Assembly (NCBI RefSeq): GCF_020523985.1
Contig: NZ_JAIVKM010000009.1
Coordinates: forward strand, 62,001-126,000
DNA length: 64,000 nucleotides
Reading direction: 5' to 3'
Source of the DNA: Mangrovibacter yixingensis
GTDB lineage: Bacteria; Pseudomonadota; Gammaproteobacteria; Enterobacterales; Enterobacteriaceae
Part shown: positions 8,977 through 20,587 of the stretch, piece after piece
How the letters are laid out: each line of letters begins with the position of its first letter
How positions within the stretch are numbered: the stretch's first letter is position 1
The notes under the pieces: model-generated
Told to the model about the DNA's origin: nothing
Databases searched by the model: none
Seen by the model: only the letters and a program-made list of their open reading frames with translations
Program-made: the position numbers and the translations under genes

Positions 8977-10250
8977 TTGGAATTACTATATACCTTTCTA
9001 CTCTACCTTATTCAGCCATTTGTTTGGCTAAGGCTTCTGCTGCGAAGTCGTAAAGCCCCGGCCTACCGAACACGCTGGGCCGAACGTTATGGTTTTTGCA
9101 GTGGGAAAGTCGCCCCTGAAGGTATCCTGCTGCATTCAGTTTCCGTGGGTGAGACACTGGCAGCCATCCCGCTGGTGCGTGCCCTGCGCCACCGCTACCC
9201 AGCCTTACCCATTACCGTTACCACCATGACGCCAACCGGTTCTGAACGGGTTATGTCTGCATTTGGCAAAGATGTCCACCATGTGTACCTGCCCTATGAC
9301 CTGCCGGGTTCAATGAGCCGTTTTCTGGATACAGTCCGCCCCAAATTGGTCATCGTGATGGAAACAGAGCTATGGCCGAACATGATTTCGGCCCTGCACG
9401 CACGCAAAATTCCGCTGGTTGTGGCGAATGCCCGTATGTCGGAACGCTCAGCAAAAGGCTATGGCAAACTTGGTGGCTTTATTCGCAGAGTGCTCGGTAA
9501 AATTACTTTGATAGCGGCACAGAACGACGAAGACGGTAACCGTTTTTTGGAGCTTGGCCTTAAACGCAGCCATCTGGCCATTACCGGCAGCCTGAAATTC
9601 GATATTTCCGTCACACCAGAACTTGCTGCCAGAGCAGTCACACTGCGCCGCCAGTGGGCACCACGCCGCCAGGTATGGATTGCAACCAGTACCCATGATG
9701 GCGAAGAGCAAATTATTCTGGAAGCACATCGTCAATTACTGGCTAGTTTTCCGGACTTACTGCTAATCCTGGTTCCCCGCCATCCGGAACGTTTCCGCGA
9801 TGCCGAAGAAATGACACAAAAAGCCGGGTTCAGTTACACGTTGCGCAGTAGCGGCGAGATCCCATCGGGCAGTACTCAAGTTGTGATTGGTGACACCATG
9901 GGGGAACTGATGCTGCTTTATGGTATTGCGGACCTTGCCTTCGTTGGCGGCAGCCTGGTGGAGCGCGGTGGTCATAACCCACTGGAGCCTGCAGCACATG
10001 CAATTCCGGTGCTGATGGGCCCACATACTTTTAACTTTAAAGATATTTGCTCCAGATTACAGCAAGCTGATGGCCTGATAACGGTCACCGATGCTGCATC
10101 ACTGGTCAAAACTGTCTCCGGGTTGCTGAACGACGAAGATTACCGCCTGTGGTATGGCCGCCATGCAGTGGAAGTGTTGTATCAAAACCAGGGCGCATTA
10201 CAACGTCTGTTGCAACTTCTTCAACCCTACCTGCCTCAGCGGAGCCACTA

Positions 10251-10251
<1 letters not shown>
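8977..10251 (+). CDS. waaA: Kdo transferase WaaA (KdtA)
   Basis: 424 residues, very close to the E. coli enzyme throughout. The start is a TTG at 8977 giving [21 protein letters not shown], a membrane-anchoring N-terminus that aligns with the E. coli start, which is also TTG as I recall. Conserved blocks include [41 protein letters not shown] and [18 protein letters not shown]. It transfers two Kdo residues from CMP-Kdo to lipid IVA, an essential step. Its stop TAA overlaps the waaE start (TAATG), indicating coupling. Confidence 0.96.
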
Positions 10252-11518
<1,267 letters not shown>

Positions 11519-11522
11519 GTGT

Positions 11523-12332
11523 TTAATGCTGGCAGCGCGGGCACCAAAATGTGGTACGCTGCCCGTGTTTACCGCTTTTAATAGCTGTCCCACACTGGCG
11601 ACATAATTCTCCTGCACGGCCATAAACTTGCAGTTCCTGAGCAAAATACCCAGGCTTACCGTCTGTCTGCAAAAAATCGCGCAGAGTGGTTCCACCTTGC
11701 TCAATTGAGTGAGCCAGTACCGCTTTAATTGACTGAGTAAGGCGTTTCGCCTCATCTGGCGATAACGAGTGTGCCACCCTGTCCGGGTGTATCCCCGCCG
11801 CAAAGAGTGATTCACTGGCATAAATATTCCCTACCCCCACCACGAGCTTATTGTCCATCAACCACGGCTTTACCGCGATTTTTTTACTCCGGCTCTTCTG
11901 GTACAGGTATTCGGCATTAAAGTCCTCTGTGAGCGGCTCAGGCCCTAAATGCGCTAACACAGGGTGCCCTTCCAGCTCAGTAGCCCATAACCACGCACCA
12001 AACCGGCGGGGGTCTGTATAACGCAGGCACTTCCCGTTAGATAAAATGACATCAACGTGGTCATGTTTTTCCGGTGGTACATCCTGTGGTAAAACACGCA
12101 AGCTGCCAGACATACCAAGATGAATGATTATCCAACCCGTGGGGAGTTCCAACAGCAGGTACTTCGCCCTGCGCTGCACACTGAGTACAGGCACATCACT
12201 CAGGCGATAGATTTCATCGGAAACAGGCCAGCGCAGCCGCCCATTACGCACTTCAACAAATTGAATCGTCGCGCCCACCAAATGGGGCTCAATTCCACGA
12301 CGGCTAGTTTCAACCTCTGGTAATTCGGGCAT
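11523..12332 (-). CDS. mutM: Formamidopyrimidine-DNA glycosylase MutM (Fpg)
   Basis: 269 residues, the usual length. It begins PELPEVET, where the proline exposed after Met removal is the catalytic nucleophile and the following Glu takes part in catalysis. The helix-two-turn-helix region [17 protein letters not shown] and a C-terminal zinc finger (CRQC...CPRC) are intact. It removes 8-oxoguanine and ring-opened purines and cleaves the abasic site. It lies downstream of rpmB-rpmG on the same strand, as in E. coli, after an intervening terminator-like stem. Confidence 0.97.
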   Translation of the reverse strand: MPELPEVETSRRGIEPHLVGATIQFVEVRNGRLRWPVSDEIYRLSDVPVLSVQRRAKYLLLELPTGWIIIHLGMSGSLRVLPQDVPPEKHDHVDVILSNGKCLRYTDPRRFGAWLWATELEGHPVLAHLGPEPLTEDFNAEYLYQKSRSKKIAVKPWLMDNKLVVGVGNIYASESLFAAGIHPDRVAHSLSPDEAKRLTQSIKAVLAHSIEQGGTTLRDFLQTDGKPGYFAQELQVYGRAGELCRQCGTAIKSGKHGQRTTFWCPRCQH

Positions 12333-12464
12333 GGCTTCCTCTTTGCTCTTTCAGCCTTACCTTGTGGGGGCAAGACCGGATCACAGACGCAGCTGGCAAA
12401 CAGACATCAACGTGTCGGCCAGTACCATGATGATATGGGGATTGAAGGGGGAAATTCCAGGCAT

Positions 12465-12491
12465 AAAAAAACGGCCCCGAAGGACCGTTTC
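12465..12491 (-). terminator. Rho-independent terminator after rpmG
   Basis: On the minus strand AAACGGTCCTTCGGGGCCGTTT is followed by a run of seven T. It lies between rpmG and mutM and would limit read-through of the ribosomal protein transcript into mutM. Confidence 0.8.
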
Positions 12492-12508
12492 TCACAAAGC
12501 CACTAAAA

Positions 12509-12679
<171 letters not shown>

Positions 12680-12689
12680 TTAATTCCTC

Positions 12690-12947
<258 letters not shown>

Positions 12948-13072
12948 TTAGCTCGAGCTTCGTAAAGGGTATCGGCAGCCTCGTCAGGCCTGTGCTGGCC
13001 TGGTCTTCCGGTTCAATGTGAACTCGTGATGCCAGGCCCAATTGCCAAACCCGAGATTCTCAAAGGTGGCGT

Positions 13073-13101
13073 AGTATACGCTGACTCAGGGATGTGCTCA
13101 A
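13073..13101 (-). promoter_or_regulatory. Sigma-70 promoter of rpmB-rpmG
   Basis: On the minus strand TTGAGC (-35, 13101-13096), exactly 17 bases, then TATACT (-10, 13078-13073). It lies between radC and rpmB and points at rpmB. Confidence 0.65.
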
Positions 13102-13143
13102 GTCCCGAACAAATAAAGATCCCGGAGGATCGCGTAAATTGCC

Positions 13144-13812
13144 CTAAATCCACCCTCTTTCTGCGAAAGAAACGGTCTCTCCACGCCCAATAACCAGATG
13201 GTCAAGCACACGAATATCCATAAATTGGCAGCTTTCTACCAACCTTTGGGTGATTAACTGGTCAGCGCGGCTGGGTTCGGCCCGGCCCGATGGATGATTA
13301 TGAGCGAAAATGACACTCGCTGCATTAAGTTTAATGGCCTGGCGCACTACTTCGCGTGGATAAACCTCAACATGAGTCAACGTACCGGAAAACATTCTCT
13401 GGTGTTCAATCACCCTGTTATGGTTATCTAAAAACAACACCATAAAAATTTCCCGCTCCTCTGAAGCCAGTTCATTTTGCAAAAACTGCCTGACAACATG
13501 CGGATTATTAAGCGTATCCATTTCCGCCAGTTCTGATGAATGAAAACGACAGGCCAGTTCGGTAATCGCGCTCAGTTCGGCATATTTTGCTACTCCGATA
13601 CCGCCAATTTTGCGAATCTGAACCAACTCAGCACTTAATAACGCTCTGAGAGAACCGAAATGAACCAGCAACTGGTGTGACAGCATCAACACAGGTACTC
13701 CGCGCTTCCCGGTACGTAAAAATAGCGCCAAAAGCTCAACATCCGTCAGCGCTTTCGCACCATATTTCATGAGTTTTTCCCGTGGGGGGAGCCTTACCAC
13801 ATACTCCATCAC
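13144..13812 (-). CDS. radC: RadC family JAB-domain protein (YicR)
   Basis: 222 residues. The N-terminal helix-hairpin-helix-like part ([28 protein letters not shown]) is followed by the MPN/JAB metal site: [17 protein letters not shown], then [15 protein letters not shown] at about residues 169-183, with the H-x-H and distal Asp. It ends VSFAERGWI as in E. coli. Its molecular role is still not settled in the family. It is divergent from coaBC. Two adjacent Met codons make the start uncertain by one residue. Confidence 0.92.
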   Translation of the reverse strand: MMEYVVRLPPREKLMKYGAKALTDVELLALFLRTGKRGVPVLMLSHQLLVHFGSLRALLSAELVQIRKIGGIGVAKYAELSAITELACRFHSSELAEMDTLNNPHVVRQFLQNELASEEREIFMVLFLDNHNRVIEHQRMFSGTLTHVEVYPREVVRQAIKLNAASVIFAHNHPSGRAEPSRADQLITQRLVESCQFMDIRVLDHLVIGRGETVSFAERGWI

Positions 13813-13993
13813 GCCTCCTCTTCCATACCAGCACGTTATTCGGGTGTCACAATGCCACCCACATTTTTCCCCTGCGAGTACCTAACATGCAGGCTGCGAG
13901 CCAGTACGCAGAGAATCAAAGGCATCAAAACCTCGTTTGCATGATTTGTGGTAACATGCCGCATCTTGTTTTCATACAGACGGGAACATCACC

Positions 13994-15211
13994 ATGGGCT
14001 TGTCCGGTAAAAAAATTGTCCTGGGTATTAGTGGCGGTATCGCTGCCTATAAAACACCTGAACTGGTACGCAGGTTGCGCGATCATGGCGCTGAAGTGCG
14101 CGTTGTTATGACAGAAGCAGCAAAAGCGTTCATCACTCCACTGACTCTGCAGGCCGTTTCCGGGCACCCGGTATCCGAAAGCTTGCTCGATACCGCGGCA
14201 GAAGCTGCAATGGGGCATATTGAGCTGGGCAAATGGGCAGACCTGGTGATTCTGGCTCCAGCCACGGCGGATTTAATTGCCCGGGTGGCGGCTGGCATGG
14301 CAAATGACCTGGTCAGCACGATGTGCCTGGCAACACCCGCACCTGTTGCGGTCGTTCCAGCCATGAACCAACAAATGTTCAGAGCCACGGCTACCCAGCA
14401 AAATATTGAACGCCTGGCCGAACGTGGGTTACTTATTTGGGGCCCGGACAGCGGTAGCCAGGCCTGTGGCGACGTTGGGCCCGGCAGAATGCTTGACCCA
14501 CTGGTGATTGTTGAAATGGCAGAGCAACATTTCGGCCACAGCCAGGACCTGAAAGATCTGAATATTATGATAACGGCAGGCCCGACACGTGAACCGCTGG
14601 ATCCCGTAAGGTATATTACCAATCACAGTTCCGGGAAAATGGGCTTCGCTCTGGCTGATGCCGCTGCGAAAAGAGGTGCCAACGTTACTCTGGTCTGCGG
14701 CCCGGTATCGCTCCCTACTCCACAAGGCGTGCTGCGTGTTGATGTCACAACAGCCCTGGAAATGAACGCGATTGTGCAGCAATCAGTTCAAAAACAAGCG
14801 ATTTTCATTGGCTGTGCCGCCGTTGCCGATTTCCGCGCCGAACAAATCGCACCAGAAAAAATAAAAAAACAAAGCGATGAAGACGGGTTGATCATAAAAA
14901 TGGTAAAAAATCCGGATATCATTGCCGGTGTAGCCGGGTTAACGGAAAACCGCCCTTATGTTGTCGGATTTGCGGCTGAAACAAGTAATGTGGAAGAATA
15001 CGCCCGGCAAAAACAAACCCGCAAACACCTGGATTTAATCTGCGCAAATGACGTTTCTGTAGCAGGCCAGGGGTTTAATAGTGATATGAATGCATTGCAC
15101 CTCTTCTGGCAAGATGGGGATAAAGCGCTGGCTTTAACCAGCAAAACCCAGCTTGGTCAATTGTTACTGGACGAGATCATTACCCGTTATGATGAAAAAA
15201 ATCGACGTTAA
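13994..15211 (+). CDS. coaBC: Bifunctional phosphopantothenoylcysteine decarboxylase/synthetase CoaBC
   Basis: 405 residues. The N-terminal flavoprotein domain (CoaC) runs to about residue 190, with [37 protein letters not shown] and PAMNQQM (the PxMNxxMW-type motif). The C-terminal CTP-dependent synthetase (CoaB) contains [16 protein letters not shown] and VGFAAET. Together they turn 4'-phosphopantothenate and cysteine into 4'-phosphopantetheine. coaD in this window acts at the next step. Its 3' end overlaps dut by 20 bases. Confidence 0.97.
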   Translation: MGLSGKKIVLGISGGIAAYKTPELVRRLRDHGAEVRVVMTEAAKAFITPLTLQAVSGHPVSESLLDTAAEAAMGHIELGKWADLVILAPATADLIARVAAGMANDLVSTMCLATPAPVAVVPAMNQQMFRATATQQNIERLAERGLLIWGPDSGSQACGDVGPGRMLDPLVIVEMAEQHFGHSQDLKDLNIMITAGPTREPLDPVRYITNHSSGKMGFALADAAAKRGANVTLVCGPVSLPTPQGVLRVDVTTALEMNAIVQQSVQKQAIFIGCAAVADFRAEQIAPEKIKKQSDEDGLIIKMVKNPDIIAGVAGLTENRPYVVGFAAETSNVEEYARQKQTRKHLDLICANDVSVAGQGFNSDMNALHLFWQDGDKALALTSKTQLGQLLLDEIITRYDEKNRR

Positions 15212-15647
15212 GATTCTGGACCCGCGTGTTGGCCAGCAGTTCCCTTTGCCAACTTACGCCACCTCTGGCTCCGCCGGGCTCGATCTGCGCGCCTGTCTTG
15301 ATGAGGCTTTCGACCTCGCCCCCGGCCAAACCACACTGGTGCCGACAGGGCTGGCTATCCATATTGCAGACCCTTCGCTGGCAGCGGTAATTTTACCGCG
15401 CTCAGGGCTTGGCCATAAACACGGTGTCGTGCTGGGTAACCTGGTTGGTCTGATTGATTCAGATTATCAGGGGCAGTTAATGGTATCGGTATGGAACCGT
15501 GGGCAAACTACTTTTACTGTTGAACCTGGTGAACGCCTGGCGCAGATGGTCTTTGTACCGGTCGTACAGGCTGAATTTAATATCGTTGATGACTTTGCCG
15601 CTACGGATCGTGGCGAAGGTGGTTTTGGCCATTCTGGCCGCCAATAA
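15192..15647 (+). CDS. dut: dUTP diphosphatase
   Basis: 151 residues counted from the second of two adjacent ATGs ([14 protein letters not shown]). All five trimeric dUTPase motifs are present: [53 protein letters not shown] and the flexible C-terminal [12 protein letters not shown]. It hydrolyses dUTP to dUMP and PPi. It overlaps the coaBC end, so it is probably co-transcribed. Confidence 0.97.
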   Translation: MKKIDVKILDPRVGQQFPLPTYATSGSAGLDLRACLDEAFDLAPGQTTLVPTGLAIHIADPSLAAVILPRSGLGHKHGVVLGNLVGLIDSDYQGQLMVSVWNRGQTTFTVEPGERLAQMVFVPVVQAEFNIVDDFAATDRGEGGFGHSGRQ

Positions 15648-15692
15648 TAATCCAGGGACAGCCCCGCCAGACATCAGTTATTCGATGATGGC

Positions 15693-15716
15693 CCCGCAGG
15701 TAAATGAGCCTGCGGG
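15693..15716 (+). terminator. Hairpin between dut and slmA
   Basis: CCCGCAGG (15693-15700) and CCTGCGGG (15709-15716) form a perfect 8-bp stem with an 8-base loop. No U-run follows, so it may act as a pause or RNA-stability element rather than a full terminator. Confidence 0.4.
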
Positions 15717-15774
15717 TCAGGGTTGATGTGTGGGCATTACCTGGTCATTGCTTATTTCAGGGGTATTTTAGATC

Positions 15775-16371
15775 ATGGCAGAAAAACAAACGGCGAAAAG
15801 GAATCGTCGCGACGAAATACTGCAGGCGCTGGCTCAAATGCTTGAATCAAGTGATGGCAGCCAACGAATTACCACAGCAAAACTGGCTGCCACGGTGGGT
15901 GTCTCTGAAGCCGCACTTTACCGCCATTTTCCCAGCAAAACGCGCATGTTCGATAGCCTTATCGAATTTATTGAAGACAGCCTTATCACGCGTATCAACC
16001 TGATATTGAAAGATGAAAAGGATACCACTGCGCGTTTAAGGCTGATTGTGCTGCTTATTTTGGGGTTTGGTGAACGTAATCCAGGGTTAACCCGTATTCT
16101 TACTGGCCATGCATTAATGTTTGAACAAGACCGGCTACAGGGGCGGATTAATCAACTGTTTGAACGTATTGAAGCCCAACTGCGCCAAGTGATGCGTGAA
16201 CGGAAAATGCGTGAAGGCGAAAGCTACACCGTGGATGAAACGCTGTTAGCCAGCCAGTTACTGGCATTTTGCGAAGGTATGCTGTCACGCTTTGTGCGCA
16301 GCGAATTTCGTTACCACCCAACAGACGATTTCGAAGCACGCTGGCCGTTGCTGGCCGCACAGCTGAACTAA
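15775..16371 (+). CDS. slmA: Nucleoid occlusion factor SlmA
   Basis: 198 residues. TetR-like N-terminal HTH at about residues 28-55 ([20 protein letters not shown]), then the SlmA dimerisation domain ending [13 protein letters not shown]. It binds specific chromosomal sites and blocks FtsZ ring assembly over the nucleoid. Same order as in E. coli (dut-slmA-pyrE). Confidence 0.96.
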   Translation: MAEKQTAKRNRRDEILQALAQMLESSDGSQRITTAKLAATVGVSEAALYRHFPSKTRMFDSLIEFIEDSLITRINLILKDEKDTTARLRLIVLLILGFGERNPGLTRILTGHALMFEQDRLQGRINQLFERIEAQLRQVMRERKMREGESYTVDETLLASQLLAFCEGMLSRFVRSEFRYHPTDDFEARWPLLAAQLN

Positions 16372-16395
16372 AAAAAGGGCCCTGAAGGCCCTTTG
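16372..16395 (+). terminator. slmA terminator, first copy of a repeated stem
   Basis: AAAGGGCCCTGAAGGCCCTTT directly follows the slmA stop. The core GGGCCCTGAAGGCCC recurs about 158 bases downstream. Confidence 0.65.
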
Positions 16396-16455
16396 AGCCT
16401 GATGACAAACCTCATGTCCGCACAGAACGAGAGAATGTCACCCTATAAAAACCAG

Positions 16456-16477
16456 GAAAATCAATTCATTGATTTTC
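16456..16477. repeat. Inverted repeat in the slmA-pyrE gap
   Basis: GAAAATCAAT (16456-16465) and ATTGATTTTC (16468-16477) are perfectly complementary, 2 bases apart. It is one of four stems packed in this convergent gap. Function unknown. Confidence 0.55.
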
Positions 16478-16488
16478 GGCTGCTAACT

Positions 16489-16524
16489 AAAAAGAAGGAA
16501 AAACCACGTTTTTTCCTTCTTTTT
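16489..16524. terminator. 15-bp A/T-flanked hairpin in the slmA-pyrE gap
   Basis: A purine-rich arm at 16489-16503 and its perfect complement at 16510-16524 enclose 6 bases. The arms end in A and T runs, so it can look like a terminator in both directions. Confidence 0.5.
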
Positions 16525-16532
16525 CATCAATC

Positions 16533-16556
16533 TGAGGGCCCTGAAGGCCCTTTTTT
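16533..16556. terminator. Second copy of the GGGCCCTGAAGGCCC terminator stem, near pyrE
   Basis: GAGGGCCCTGAAGGCCC is followed by six T on the plus strand. It repeats the stem after slmA. It lies 12 bases past the pyrE stop, so on the minus strand it also follows pyrE. Confidence 0.6.
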
Positions 16557-16567
16557 GCTAATGCGGT

Positions 16568-17209
16568 TTACACCCCGTATTGTTCGCGATATTCACGAAC
16601 CGACGCCAGGTGCTGAGCCATTTCTGGTTTTTCTTCCAACCAACTGATGACGTCTTTCAAGGTAATAATAGAAATCACTTTACAGTGGTAATCACGTTCC
16701 ACTTCCTGAATAGCGGAAATATCACTGCGCCCACGTTCCTGGCGGTCCAGTGATATCAGTACCCCGGCAAGAGAAGCCCCATTCGCCTGAATAATTTCCA
16801 TAGACTCACGAATAGCCGTTCCCGCAGTTATCACATCGTCCACCAGCATCACCCGGCCTTGCAGCGGGCTACCAACCAGGTTCCCGCCTTCACCATGGTC
16901 TTTTGCTTCTTTGCGGTTAAAGCAGTAAGGCACATCCTGCTCGTGGTGTTCCGCGAGTGCCACGGCCGTTGTTGTCGCAATTGGGATCCCTTTATAAGCT
17001 GGCCCAAACAGCAGGTCAAAATCAATGCCGGAATCCACCAGTGCTTCGGCATAGAAGCGCCCCAAAAGCGCCAGATCACGCCCGGTATTAAACAGCCCGG
17101 CATTGAAAAAATAGGGGCTAATGCGCCCGGATTTCAGGGTAAACTCACCAAATTTCAATACCTGCTTGTTAAGCGCAAATTCAATAAACTGGCGCTGATA
17201 CGGTTTCAT
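16568..17209 (-). CDS. pyrE: Orotate phosphoribosyltransferase
   Basis: 213 residues from the ATG at 17209. Longer upstream reading runs back through the attenuator and is not used. The PRPP-binding loop [17 protein letters not shown] at about residue 120 and the flexible loop with [11 protein letters not shown] are intact. It converts orotate and PRPP to OMP in pyrimidine synthesis. It is second in the rph-pyrE operon, behind an attenuator. Confidence 0.97.
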   Translation of the reverse strand: MKPYQRQFIEFALNKQVLKFGEFTLKSGRISPYFFNAGLFNTGRDLALLGRFYAEALVDSGIDFDLLFGPAYKGIPIATTTAVALAEHHEQDVPYCFNRKEAKDHGEGGNLVGSPLQGRVMLVDDVITAGTAIRESMEIIQANGASLAGVLISLDRQERGRSDISAIQEVERDYHCKVISIITLKDVISWLEEKPEMAQHLASVREYREQYGV

Positions 17210-17290
17210 GGATTCGCTCCTTACTGTGGCAATTCTGTTCATACGCGTGGCGAGGACATGGCTGTTACAACAATGCGCCAACCCGCCAGC

Positions 17291-17317
17291 AAAAAAAAGG
17301 CGACTCACAGGCCGCCT
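17291..17317 (-). promoter_or_regulatory. pyrE attenuator (intercistronic terminator)
   Basis: On the minus strand AGGCGGC, loop CTGTGA, GTCGCCT, then eight T, starting only 6 bases after the rph stop. In E. coli the equivalent stem terminates unless UTP is low and ribosomes follow RNA polymerase closely through the end of rph. Geometry here fits that mechanism. Confidence 0.8.
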
Positions 17318-17322
17318 AAAAA

Positions 17323-18039
17323 TTAATTTTCTAACGCCGCCTTCTGCGACGCGATGATAGATTCGATTCCACCGCGAGCCAAAGCCAGCAACGTGAGGAG
17401 TTCTTCATGGCTGAACGGCTCGCCTTCGGCTGTGCCCTGCACTTCAATCATGCGCCCGTCTTCCATCATGACCACGTTCATGTCAGTTTCAGCAGCAGAA
17501 TCTTCCACATACTCCAGGTCACAAACCGCTTCACCGTTCACGATACCCACCGATACCGCAGCAACCATCCCTTTCATTGGGTTAGCTTTCAGTTTGCCAT
17601 TTGCCACCATCGCGTTGAGGGCATCGGCCAGCGCTACACAGGCGCCAGAAATAGAGGCAGTACGTGTTCCGCCATCCGCCTGCAGGACATCGCAGTCCAG
17701 CGTAATGGTGTATTCACCCAAGGCTTTCAGGTCTACTGCTGCACGCAATGCGCGGGCGATAAGGCGCTGGATTTCCATAGTGCGCCCACCCTGCTTGCCT
17801 TTGGCTGCTTCACGCGCATTGCGAGTGTGGGTTGCGCGCGGCAACATACCGTATTCTGCGGTTACCCAACCCTGGCCCTGGCCTTTCAGAAAGCGGGGAA
17901 CACCTTCCTCTACCGTGGCGGTACACAGTACTTTGGTATCGCCGAATGCCACCAGAACAGCGCCTTCGGCATGTTTGGTGTAATGGCGAGTAAGAGTGAC
18001 GGGGCGTACTTGTGTGTTACTACGGCCTGCTGGACGCAT
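17323..18039 (-). CDS. rph: Ribonuclease PH
   Basis: 238 residues, full length. It begins [20 protein letters not shown] and contains [19 protein letters not shown] (phosphate site arginines) and [20 protein letters not shown] (catalytic aspartates). It trims tRNA 3' ends phosphorolytically. Unlike the E. coli K-12 gene, which carries a frameshift near its end, this reading frame is intact, so pyrE coupling should be normal. It is divergent from yicC. Confidence 0.96.
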   Translation of the reverse strand: MRPAGRSNTQVRPVTLTRHYTKHAEGAVLVAFGDTKVLCTATVEEGVPRFLKGQGQGWVTAEYGMLPRATHTRNAREAAKGKQGGRTMEIQRLIARALRAAVDLKALGEYTITLDCDVLQADGGTRTASISGACVALADALNAMVANGKLKANPMKGMVAAVSVGIVNGEAVCDLEYVEDSAAETDMNVVMMEDGRMIEVQGTAEGEPFSHEELLTLLALARGGIESIIASQKAALEN

Positions 18040-18124
18040 GAGTCTTCTCCGGTCAGAAACGAATGTGGCTGCGCATTATACGGTCTTCGCGACCTTATTC
18101 CTATCCTGATGGAGGCAGGCTGGC

Positions 18125-18130
18125 TATAAT
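18125..18130 (+). promoter_or_regulatory. -10 element of the yicC promoter
   Basis: A consensus TATAAT lies 32 bases before the yicC start codon. No good -35 is visible at the right spacing. Confidence 0.45.
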
Positions 18131-18162
18131 CCCTTCATCCATTTATAAAATTGGTTACTGAT

Positions 18163-19026
18163 ATGATCCGTAGCATGACCGCCTACGCCCGGCGTGAAAT
18201 TAAAGGCGAATGGGGCTCAGCCTCCTGGGAACTGCGTTCGGTCAACCAGCGCTACCTCGAAACATACCTGCGTCTTCCGGAACAATTTCGCAGTCTTGAA
18301 CCCGTGGTGCGCGAACGTATTCGTGCACGCCTGACCCGTGGCAAAATCGAATGTACCTTGCGTTTTGAGCCAGATAGCCACGCCCAAAGTGAGCTGATTC
18401 TCAATGAGGAACTGGCTAAACAACTGGTGCAGGCCGGTAACTGGGTAAAAATGCAGAGTGATGAAGGTGAAATCAACCCACTGGATATTCTGCGCTGGCC
18501 AGGCGTGATGTCTGCCAAAGAACAGGATCTTGATGCCATTACCAGTGAAATCATGGGTGGGCTGGAATCCGCACTGGATGACTTTATCGTTGCCCGTGAA
18601 ACCGAAGGCCAGGCGCTTAAAGCCTTAATTGAGCAACGCCTGGAAGGTGTCAGCACGGAAGTCAGCAAAGTACGTGCGCAAATGCCGGATATTCTGAAAT
18701 GGCAGCGTGAACGCCTGGTGAGCAAACTGGACGAAGCGTCTGTTCAGTTAGAAAACAACCGTCTTGAGCAGGAACTGGTTCTGATGGCACAGCGGATTGA
18801 TGTGGCGGAAGAGCTGGATCGCCTGGATGCCCACGTTAAAGAAACCTACAACATCCTGAAGAAGAAAGAAGCGGTTGGCCGCCGACTGGACTTTATGATG
18901 CAGGAATTCAACCGTGAGTCGAATACGCTGGCATCAAAATCTATCAATGCCGAAGTGACCAACTCAGCCATTGAGTTGAAAGTGTTAATCGAGCAGATGC
19001 GCGAGCAGATCCAGAACATCGAGTAA
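18163..19026 (+). CDS. yicC: YicC family endoribonuclease
   Basis: 287 residues from ATG 18163 (MIRSMTAYARREIKGEWG), matching the E. coli start. A Met four codons earlier is less likely. YicC-like N-terminal domain, then DUF1732 with the conserved end RRLDFMMQEFNRESNTLASK. E. coli YicC is an RNase implicated in RyhB turnover. It is followed by a bidirectional terminator. Confidence 0.95.
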   Translation: MIRSMTAYARREIKGEWGSASWELRSVNQRYLETYLRLPEQFRSLEPVVRERIRARLTRGKIECTLRFEPDSHAQSELILNEELAKQLVQAGNWVKMQSDEGEINPLDILRWPGVMSAKEQDLDAITSEIMGGLESALDDFIVARETEGQALKALIEQRLEGVSTEVSKVRAQMPDILKWQRERLVSKLDEASVQLENNRLEQELVLMAQRIDVAEELDRLDAHVKETYNILKKKEAVGRRLDFMMQEFNRESNTLASKSINAEVTNSAIELKVLIEQMREQIQNIE

Positions 19027-19040
19027 CACCCCAGCTAAAA

Positions 19041-19068
19041 AAGAAGCCCATATCGCTATGGGCTTCTT
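19041..19068. terminator. Bidirectional terminator between yicC and dmsC
   Basis: AAGAAGCCCATA (19041-19052), TCGC loop, TATGGGCTTCTT (19057-19068), with A/T runs on both sides. It serves the convergent yicC and dmsABC transcripts. Confidence 0.8.
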
Positions 19069-19094
19069 TATTTAAGCTAATGGCAAACGCAGGG

Positions 19095-19958
19095 CTACCC
19101 GGCGATTGCCATGCCAACTGTCATATGCAGGCCATAAAACACACCACGGCTAATCAGTTCACCTGCCAGCACCAGTACAAACGCCAGTGACAATACAGGC
19201 ACTGCGGGGTAATACCCTTTTAGCTGTGGTACCACCCAACACACCAGCGCGGCGGCCAGCAGCACCAGGCTCCATGCCATCAGTGCTCCATATTGCGGAA
19301 CTAACGCCTGAGCTTGTTGCACGGAACTGTGAATCGTTGCCAGTTCGCTCCCCTGCATTACCGCCACCACAGCACTACCCAGCAAAGCGACCAGGGAAAC
19401 AGCAGGTAACACACGCATTCCCCAACCTTCAACACCTGCCACACGCAGCAGCAGGTAGCCAAGTAACGGTCCACCCATCAACATAGTCAGGAAAAAGCGC
19501 AACCCAGTCCATATCGTGTACCAGGTTGGCACTGTGTCTATCGTGTTGTAAACCCTTGCCATCATCCAGACGAAAATCACGCCCAGCACCATGGTTACCA
19601 CCAGCCATAATGCGCGCAGCGGCTGGGAAAGCTTATTCACGACCGCCAGTAACCAGCCAATACCACCAACGGCAAAAAAGAGTGAGCCGCTGGCTATTTC
19701 GTTACTCAGGGCCGAAGATCCAACCCGGTTTAATGAGTTAAACGCCCGCATAGGCGAACCCAGGTGCATCATGGAGGCAATAAAACCTATTCCCATAAAG
19801 ATCCACAACCCCAGCATCACGAGGGTGACCCTCTTTTGCTGCTCTGCACTGGGTTTGGCCCACAACAACATCAGAGCCATAACAATAAATCCACCCACCA
19901 CACACTGCCCCAGCACGGTAAACAGCATCAGTGGCCATTCACTCCATCCGTTACCCAT
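19095..19958 (-). CDS. dmsC: DMSO reductase membrane anchor DmsC
   Basis: 287 residues from ATG 19958, which has a strong AGGAGGT Shine-Dalgarno sequence. It is a polytopic protein with about eight hydrophobic helices, beginning MGNGWSEWPLMLFTVLGQC and containing SMMHLGSPMRAFNSLNRVGSS, the DmsC signature near the quinol site. It anchors DmsAB to the cytoplasmic membrane and oxidises menaquinol. It starts 1 base past the dmsB stop. Whether it is the true dmsC or the ynfH paralogue cannot be told by eye. Confidence 0.88.
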   Translation of the reverse strand: MGNGWSEWPLMLFTVLGQCVVGGFIVMALMLLWAKPSAEQQKRVTLVMLGLWIFMGIGFIASMMHLGSPMRAFNSLNRVGSSALSNEIASGSLFFAVGGIGWLLAVVNKLSQPLRALWLVVTMVLGVIFVWMMARVYNTIDTVPTWYTIWTGLRFFLTMLMGGPLLGYLLLRVAGVEGWGMRVLPAVSLVALLGSAVVAVMQGSELATIHSSVQQAQALVPQYGALMAWSLVLLAAALVCWVVPQLKGYYPAVPVLSLAFVLVLAGELISRGVFYGLHMTVGMAIAG

Positions 19959-19959
19959 T

Positions 19960-20577
19960 TCACACCTCCTTCGGGTTTGCCAGATAACCGCTGGTATCAC
20001 CTTCTGGGCGGCTGTTGGCGTTGGGTTTTATGACAATACTCGGTTTTGTGAAATGTGCAGACGGCAACGGTGCAACTGCCGCCAGCTCACCATGTTTTTT
20101 GCGCAGTTCTTCGATTGGCCCAAAGTCCAGCGCCCTGAGTGGGCAGGATTCAACACAAATCGGCTTTTTGCCTTCTGCAACACGAGAGTAGCAACCATCA
20201 CACTTGGTCATGTGCCCTTTAGCCGCGTTATATTGCGGCGCACCATAAGGACATGCCATATGGCAGTAACGGCAGCCAATACATACATCTTCATTGACCA
20301 CGACAAAGCCATCTTCCCGCTTGTGCATTGCGCCACTGGGGCACACCTTCGTACAGGCCGGATCCTCGCAATGGTTACAGGCGATGGATAAATAGTAAGC
20401 GAACACATTTTGGTGCCACACACCATTATCTTCTTGCCAGTCACCTCCCGCGTATTCATAAATGCGACGGAAACTCACATCCGGCGTTAAGTCTTTGTAA
20501 TCTTTACAGGCCAGTTCACAGGTTTTGCAACCGGTGCACCGGCTGGAATCAATAAAAAATCCATACTGGGTTGTCAT
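19960..20577 (-). CDS. dmsB: DMSO reductase iron-sulfur subunit DmsB
   Basis: 205 residues, the family length. Four ferredoxin-like cysteine groups can be read: CTGCKTCELAC, CNHCEDPACTKVC, CIGCRYCHMACPYG and CDGCYSRV...CVESCP, enough for four [4Fe-4S] clusters. It carries electrons from DmsC to the molybdenum subunit. It is second of three tightly packed genes. Confidence 0.93.
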   Translation of the reverse strand: MTTQYGFFIDSSRCTGCKTCELACKDYKDLTPDVSFRRIYEYAGGDWQEDNGVWHQNVFAYYLSIACNHCEDPACTKVCPSGAMHKREDGFVVVNEDVCIGCRYCHMACPYGAPQYNAAKGHMTKCDGCYSRVAEGKKPICVESCPLRALDFGPIEELRKKHGELAAVAPLPSAHFTKPSIVIKPNANSRPEGDTSGYLANPKEV

Positions 20578-20587
20578 CGGTTACTCC

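Noticed and set aside
17407-18129. 240-codon plus-strand frame opposite rph
   Set aside because: Antisense to an intact RNase PH with no domain of its own.
19591-20391. 266-codon plus-strand open frame across dmsC and dmsB
   Set aside because: It is a shadow of dmsB/dmsC, whose cysteine motifs and membrane helices are unmistakable.
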